This document shows positions 61,477 through 64,000 of a stretch of DNA of 64,000 nucleotides, piece by piece. The DNA is from Gemmatimonadota bacterium (lineage in GTDB: Bacteria > Latescibacterota > UBA2968 > UBA8231): contig JABJJN010000072.1 of assembly GCA_018660835.1 (NCBI GenBank), forward strand, positions 1 through 64,000, in the 5' to 3' direction. A program made the translations under genes and the position numbers. The first letter of the stretch is position 1; every line of letters starts with the position of its first letter. A model generated the notes under the pieces. The model was given only the letters and a program-made list of their open reading frames with translations. It was not told the origin of the DNA and ran no database searches.

Positions 61477-61979
61477 AGGTTGGATCCTCTCGTGCCCGCC
61501 AACGAGGCGGTTGTCTCAATCCGGCGACAGAGAACTTGTCGGATCGCCGGATCATCCATGTGGGACATTTCTACATACCAATGTGCGGGCGGTAGCAATC
61601 CGGGAACGCGATCTGCCCACTCTACGAGACAGATTCCCGTTGGATCGTGGAAGAATTCACGCGCACCGATATCGTCCAGTTCTTCCGGTCCATTCAATCG
61701 GTAGAGATCGAAATGACGAATCAACAGCTCATCGTCCCTCGAATCCTTGCCGCTGTACTCATTGATCAGAACGAAACTCGGACTGTTCACTCGTGATGTC
61801 ACGCCCAAGGCAGCACACAAGCCCTGGATCAGACACGTCTTTCCACTACCCAGCTCACCCTCCAGAGCAACCAGATCACCAGGGAGCAGATGCGATGCCA
61901 ATTCGCGTCCAAGGGCCTGTGTCTGCTCCGGGCTCGATGACAACTCGCGATCAAAGGGAATCTGCCGCACGGAGCTCAT
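61473..61979 (-). CDS. tsaE: tRNA threonylcarbamoyladenosine biosynthesis ATPase
   Basis: This 168-residue P-loop ATPase works with TsaB and TsaD to make t6A37 in ANN-decoding tRNAs. Walker A is 'LEGELGSGKTCLIQGLCAAL', preceded by 'TQALGRELASHLLPGDLVAL'. 'VNSPSFVLINEY' and 'HFDLYRLNGPEELDDIGAREFF' are family hallmarks, and 'GICLVEWADR' follows. It overlaps both neighbours by 4 bp. tsaE next to a PorX-type gene is, as I recall, the arrangement in Bacteroidota. Confidence 0.95.
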   Translation of the reverse strand: MSSVRQIPFDRELSSSPEQTQALGRELASHLLPGDLVALEGELGSGKTCLIQGLCAALGVTSRVNSPSFVLINEYSGKDSRDDELLIRHFDLYRLNGPEELDDIGAREFFHDPTGICLVEWADRVPGLLPPAHWYVEMSHMDDPAIRQVLCRRIETTASLAGTRGSNL

Positions 61980-63544
61980 TTGGGGATGAGTGTCGCCACG
62001 GGGAGAATCATTTCCTCCAGTGAGATGCCGCCATGCTGGAAACTGTCTCGATATTGGCGAGAATATTCATTGAACTTTGTTGGATAGACAAAGAAGTAGT
62101 CTTCCTTGGCAATGATGTAGTTGGCACCCAATCCTGACGGGGGCAGACCATACGTCTCAGGCTTATCGATTCGAATCGCATCCTTCGCTTCGCAGCGAAG
62201 ATTCTTCCCGTGCTTGTAGCGCAGGCTCGTCGATGTCTGACGATCACCATGTACGAGAGTCGCCTGCCGTGCTCGCACCGCGCCGTGATCAGTTGTGATC
62301 ACGACATGGGCACCTGAACGAGCCAGTTTCTTCAGCAGTTCGAAAAGAGATGAGTTCTCGAACCACGAAAGCACGAGGGAACGAAAGCCCCGTTCATCGG
62401 GAGCGATCTCCTTGAGCAGAGCCGAATGTGAACGACCGTGAACAAGCATGTCGAGAAAATTATAGACCACCGCAACCAGGGGCACCTCGGCCATACTGTC
62501 AGCCTTGCGTGCCAGAGATCGACCTTCCTCAGGGTCAATCACTTTGACGTACCGTGAATCCCCTTTCAACTCGATCCCCATGTCCTTGATCTGGTCATCG
62601 AGAAACCGGTGTTCATGTCGATTCAAACTGGTTTCATCGTCTTTACCCACCGTCGGCGACCACAGCTCGCGATACTTGGCGGCGATCTCCAACGGAAACA
62701 AACCCGAGAACAATGCGTTGCGCGAGTATGGCGTCGCCGTGGGAAGCACGGAGTAGTGATACTCTCGTTGGACATTGAAAAATTCCGAGATCATCGGTTC
62801 CAGAATCATCCAATGGTCCAGTCGCAGGCAGTCGATGACGATGAAATACGTCTGCACACCTGATTCCAGATGCGGTGCAAGTGTCTCGGACACAACGTCA
62901 ACGGACAGGGGTGGTGAGTCGTTTTCATCCTTGACCCAGCGTGGGTAGTTGCCCTCGACGAAGCGAACGAATTCGTGATTGCACTCGCGTCGCTGTTCCT
63001 CAATCATGGGCTGCAAACTGGCATCACCGAGACGACTGATCTCAATATCCCACTCACACAGCATGCGGTGTATGTCGATCCACGTACGCCACGTGATGTC
63101 ACCCGAGAGCCAGTCACGGATCTGCTGCGAGCGAGTGACGTATGCTTGCCCAGCCTGACTCTGCCGGATCTGTCGCGCATCGAGAATCTTCTTGCAGGCC
63201 ATGAAGATCTGGCTCGGATTGACAGGCTTGGTCAAGTAATCATCGATACGACGACCGATGGCCTCGTCCATCAGATGTTCTTCTTCATTCTTCGTGATCA
63301 TAATGACGGGCACGTTGGGATCACGATGCTTCAGCTGCTCCAATGTCGACAGACCATCCAGGCCCGGCATCATCTCGTCGAGCAGGACGAGATCGAAACG
63401 CTCTTTGGCGAAGATTTCAAGGGCATCCTCGCCATTGCTGACGGGCGTCACTTCGTATCCACGCTCGTTTAGATACATGTGGTGTGAGCGGAGCAGATCA
63501 ATTTCGTCGTCTGCCCATAGAATCTTGTGGCGTGGTGTTTCCAA
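61976..63544 (-). CDS. porX: PorX-like response regulator with PglZ/alkaline phosphatase-like domain
   Basis: The 522-residue protein starts with a receiver domain (1-120): acidic pair 'ADDE', phospho-acceptor Asp about 56 in 'LVLLDEMMPGLDG', Thr in 'IMITKNEE' and Lys in 'DDYLTKPVNPSQI'. A helical linker follows. The PglZ domain (about 220-520) has metal-site stretches 'FIVIDCLRLDHW', 'PTATPYSRNALFSG', 'DMLVHGRSHS', 'VITTDHGAVRAR' and 'LRYKHGKNL'. In Bacteroidota, PorX governs type IX secretion and its PglZ domain is a phosphodiesterase on oligonucleotides. Here the function is inferred from domain match. TTG start with AGGAG 7 nt upstream. Confidence 0.88.
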   Translation of the reverse strand: METPRHKILWADDEIDLLRSHHMYLNERGYEVTPVSNGEDALEIFAKERFDLVLLDEMMPGLDGLSTLEQLKHRDPNVPVIMITKNEEEHLMDEAIGRRIDDYLTKPVNPSQIFMACKKILDARQIRQSQAGQAYVTRSQQIRDWLSGDITWRTWIDIHRMLCEWDIEISRLGDASLQPMIEEQRRECNHEFVRFVEGNYPRWVKDENDSPPLSVDVVSETLAPHLESGVQTYFIVIDCLRLDHWMILEPMISEFFNVQREYHYSVLPTATPYSRNALFSGLFPLEIAAKYRELWSPTVGKDDETSLNRHEHRFLDDQIKDMGIELKGDSRYVKVIDPEEGRSLARKADSMAEVPLVAVVYNFLDMLVHGRSHSALLKEIAPDERGFRSLVLSWFENSSLFELLKKLARSGAHVVITTDHGAVRARQATLVHGDRQTSTSLRYKHGKNLRCEAKDAIRIDKPETYGLPPSGLGANYIIAKEDYFFVYPTKFNEYSRQYRDSFQHGGISLEEMILPVATLIPK

Positions 63545-63584
63545 CAGCGATCTCCTACGTATTGAATCTGGAAGATGTCAGTGC

Positions 63585-64000
63585 TTAGTGGGTTGGCAGG
63601 AAAATCTCAAAGGTTGTACCCTGCCCGCGTTCGCTTTGCATAACCTGGATACGGCCACAGTGGTACTCTTCGATAATACGTCTGACGAAGGCGAGGCCCA
63701 GACCCCAGCCGCGTTTCTTTGTGCTAAATCCCGGTTCGAAAACCCGTGGGAGGTGTTCGGCTTTTATTCCGCACCCATTGTCTTCGACAACAACAACGAC
63801 CTCGTCTTGTTCACTGTCGAAGCGAGCCAAGACACTGATATGGCCATCCTGCCCGATCATCGCATCCATGGCATTCTTGAACAGATTTTCGAAGACCCAA
63901 CCCATCAGCTCAGGATTCAGAGGAATCGTGGGCAGCGCGGGCACGTCGGCCTCGAATGTATGACGCCCGAACTGCGATCCCCTTCCCCGGAAATAGTTGA
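63585..64000 (-). CDS. Sensor histidine kinase, partial (C-terminal part only)
   Basis: The frame is open to the window edge. The visible 138 or so residues contain the HATPase domain: N box 'ENLFKNAMDAM', G1 'VEDNGCGI', F box 'FEPGFSTKKRG' and G2 'GWGLGLAFVRRI', ending '...GTTFEIFLPTH'. The track's start (63944) is an internal GTG, not the true start. The sensor and dimerisation domains lie beyond the window. It stands 40 bp upstream of the PorX-like regulator on the same strand, so it is the likely cognate kinase. Confidence 0.85.
   Translation of the reverse strand, partial: NYFRGRGSQFGRHTFEADVPALPTIPLNPELMGWVFENLFKNAMDAMIGQDGHISVLARFDSEQDEVVVVVEDNGCGIKAEHLPRVFEPGFSTKKRGWGLGLAFVRRIIEEYHCGRIQVMQSERGQGTTFEIFLPTH

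Overview
The window looks like chromosome from a Gram-negative, diderm bacterium of moderate-to-high GC. The evidence is the large outer-membrane repertoire (a Wza-type export protein, a TolC-type factor, a FadL-like barrel, lipoprotein signal peptides), a SecDF fusion, a type 2 ileS, and a PorX-like response regulator with a PglZ domain placed next to tsaE. That last pairing is known from Bacteroidota and relatives. Together with the enolase-superfamily, PmoA-like, Gfo/Idh and xanthine-dehydrogenase catabolic genes, it suggests an FCB-superphylum lineage, possibly a candidate phylum such as Latescibacterota. This placement is inference from gene content and was not tested by phylogeny. No tRNA, rRNA, insertion sequence, prophage or CRISPR array was recognised. 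Start codons are unusually mixed, with many GTG and several well-supported TTG starts.

Layout. 1-2925: a palindromic tandem repeat, an RluA-type gene lacking the usual catalytic Asp, then divergently a type 2 argC behind a near-textbook double ARG box, and a TatD-family nuclease. 2926-8874: a surface-polysaccharide operon behind a strong sigma70-like promoter (ugd, rmlB, wza-like, wzz-like) ending in dut. 8879-13036 (minus): a molybdenum hydroxylase operon (FAD, 2Fe-2S and Mo subunits) with a MoaD/ThiS-like sulfur carrier at its end and a strong intrinsic terminator inside it. 13211-22236 (minus): wecB, UDP-glucuronate decarboxylase, a PmoA-like protein, then a tripartite RND efflux system. 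22574-26678: dnaE and a TlpA-like thioredoxin lipoprotein. 26860-32884: an unknown small protein, map, a glycosyltransferase fused to a Rossmann-like domain, an unknown protein, and a DUF1854/ABC-exporter pair of the kind linked to cyanophycin loci.

33081-37980: a coupled D-cysteine-desulfhydrase-like/glcD/glcE cluster facing an enolase-superfamily dehydratase. 38195-50385: a housekeeping run (polyprenyl synthase, apbE, secDF, a membrane antiporter-like protein, yggS, yggT, ileS, dksA-like, lspA, rluD). 50392-53589: a Gfo/Idh oxidoreductase, an NlpC/P60 lipoprotein and a GT-C-like membrane mannosyltransferase. 53695-58380: a translationally coupled envelope operon (TPR lipoprotein, a giant metallopeptidase/beta-propeller/beta-barrel protein, and a second lipoprotein) closed by a bidirectional terminator. 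58489-64000 (minus): a histidine kinase (cut by the window edge), the PorX-like regulator, tsaE, two outer-membrane barrel proteins and a Gly/Tyr-rich lipoprotein.

The strongest candidates for something new are the coupled envelope operon at 53.7-58.4 kb and the PorX-like two-component operon at 58.5-64 kb that directly encodes outer-membrane proteins. At the regulatory level they are the ArgR operator, the terminator between the xanthine dehydrogenase subunits, and several hairpin leaders.
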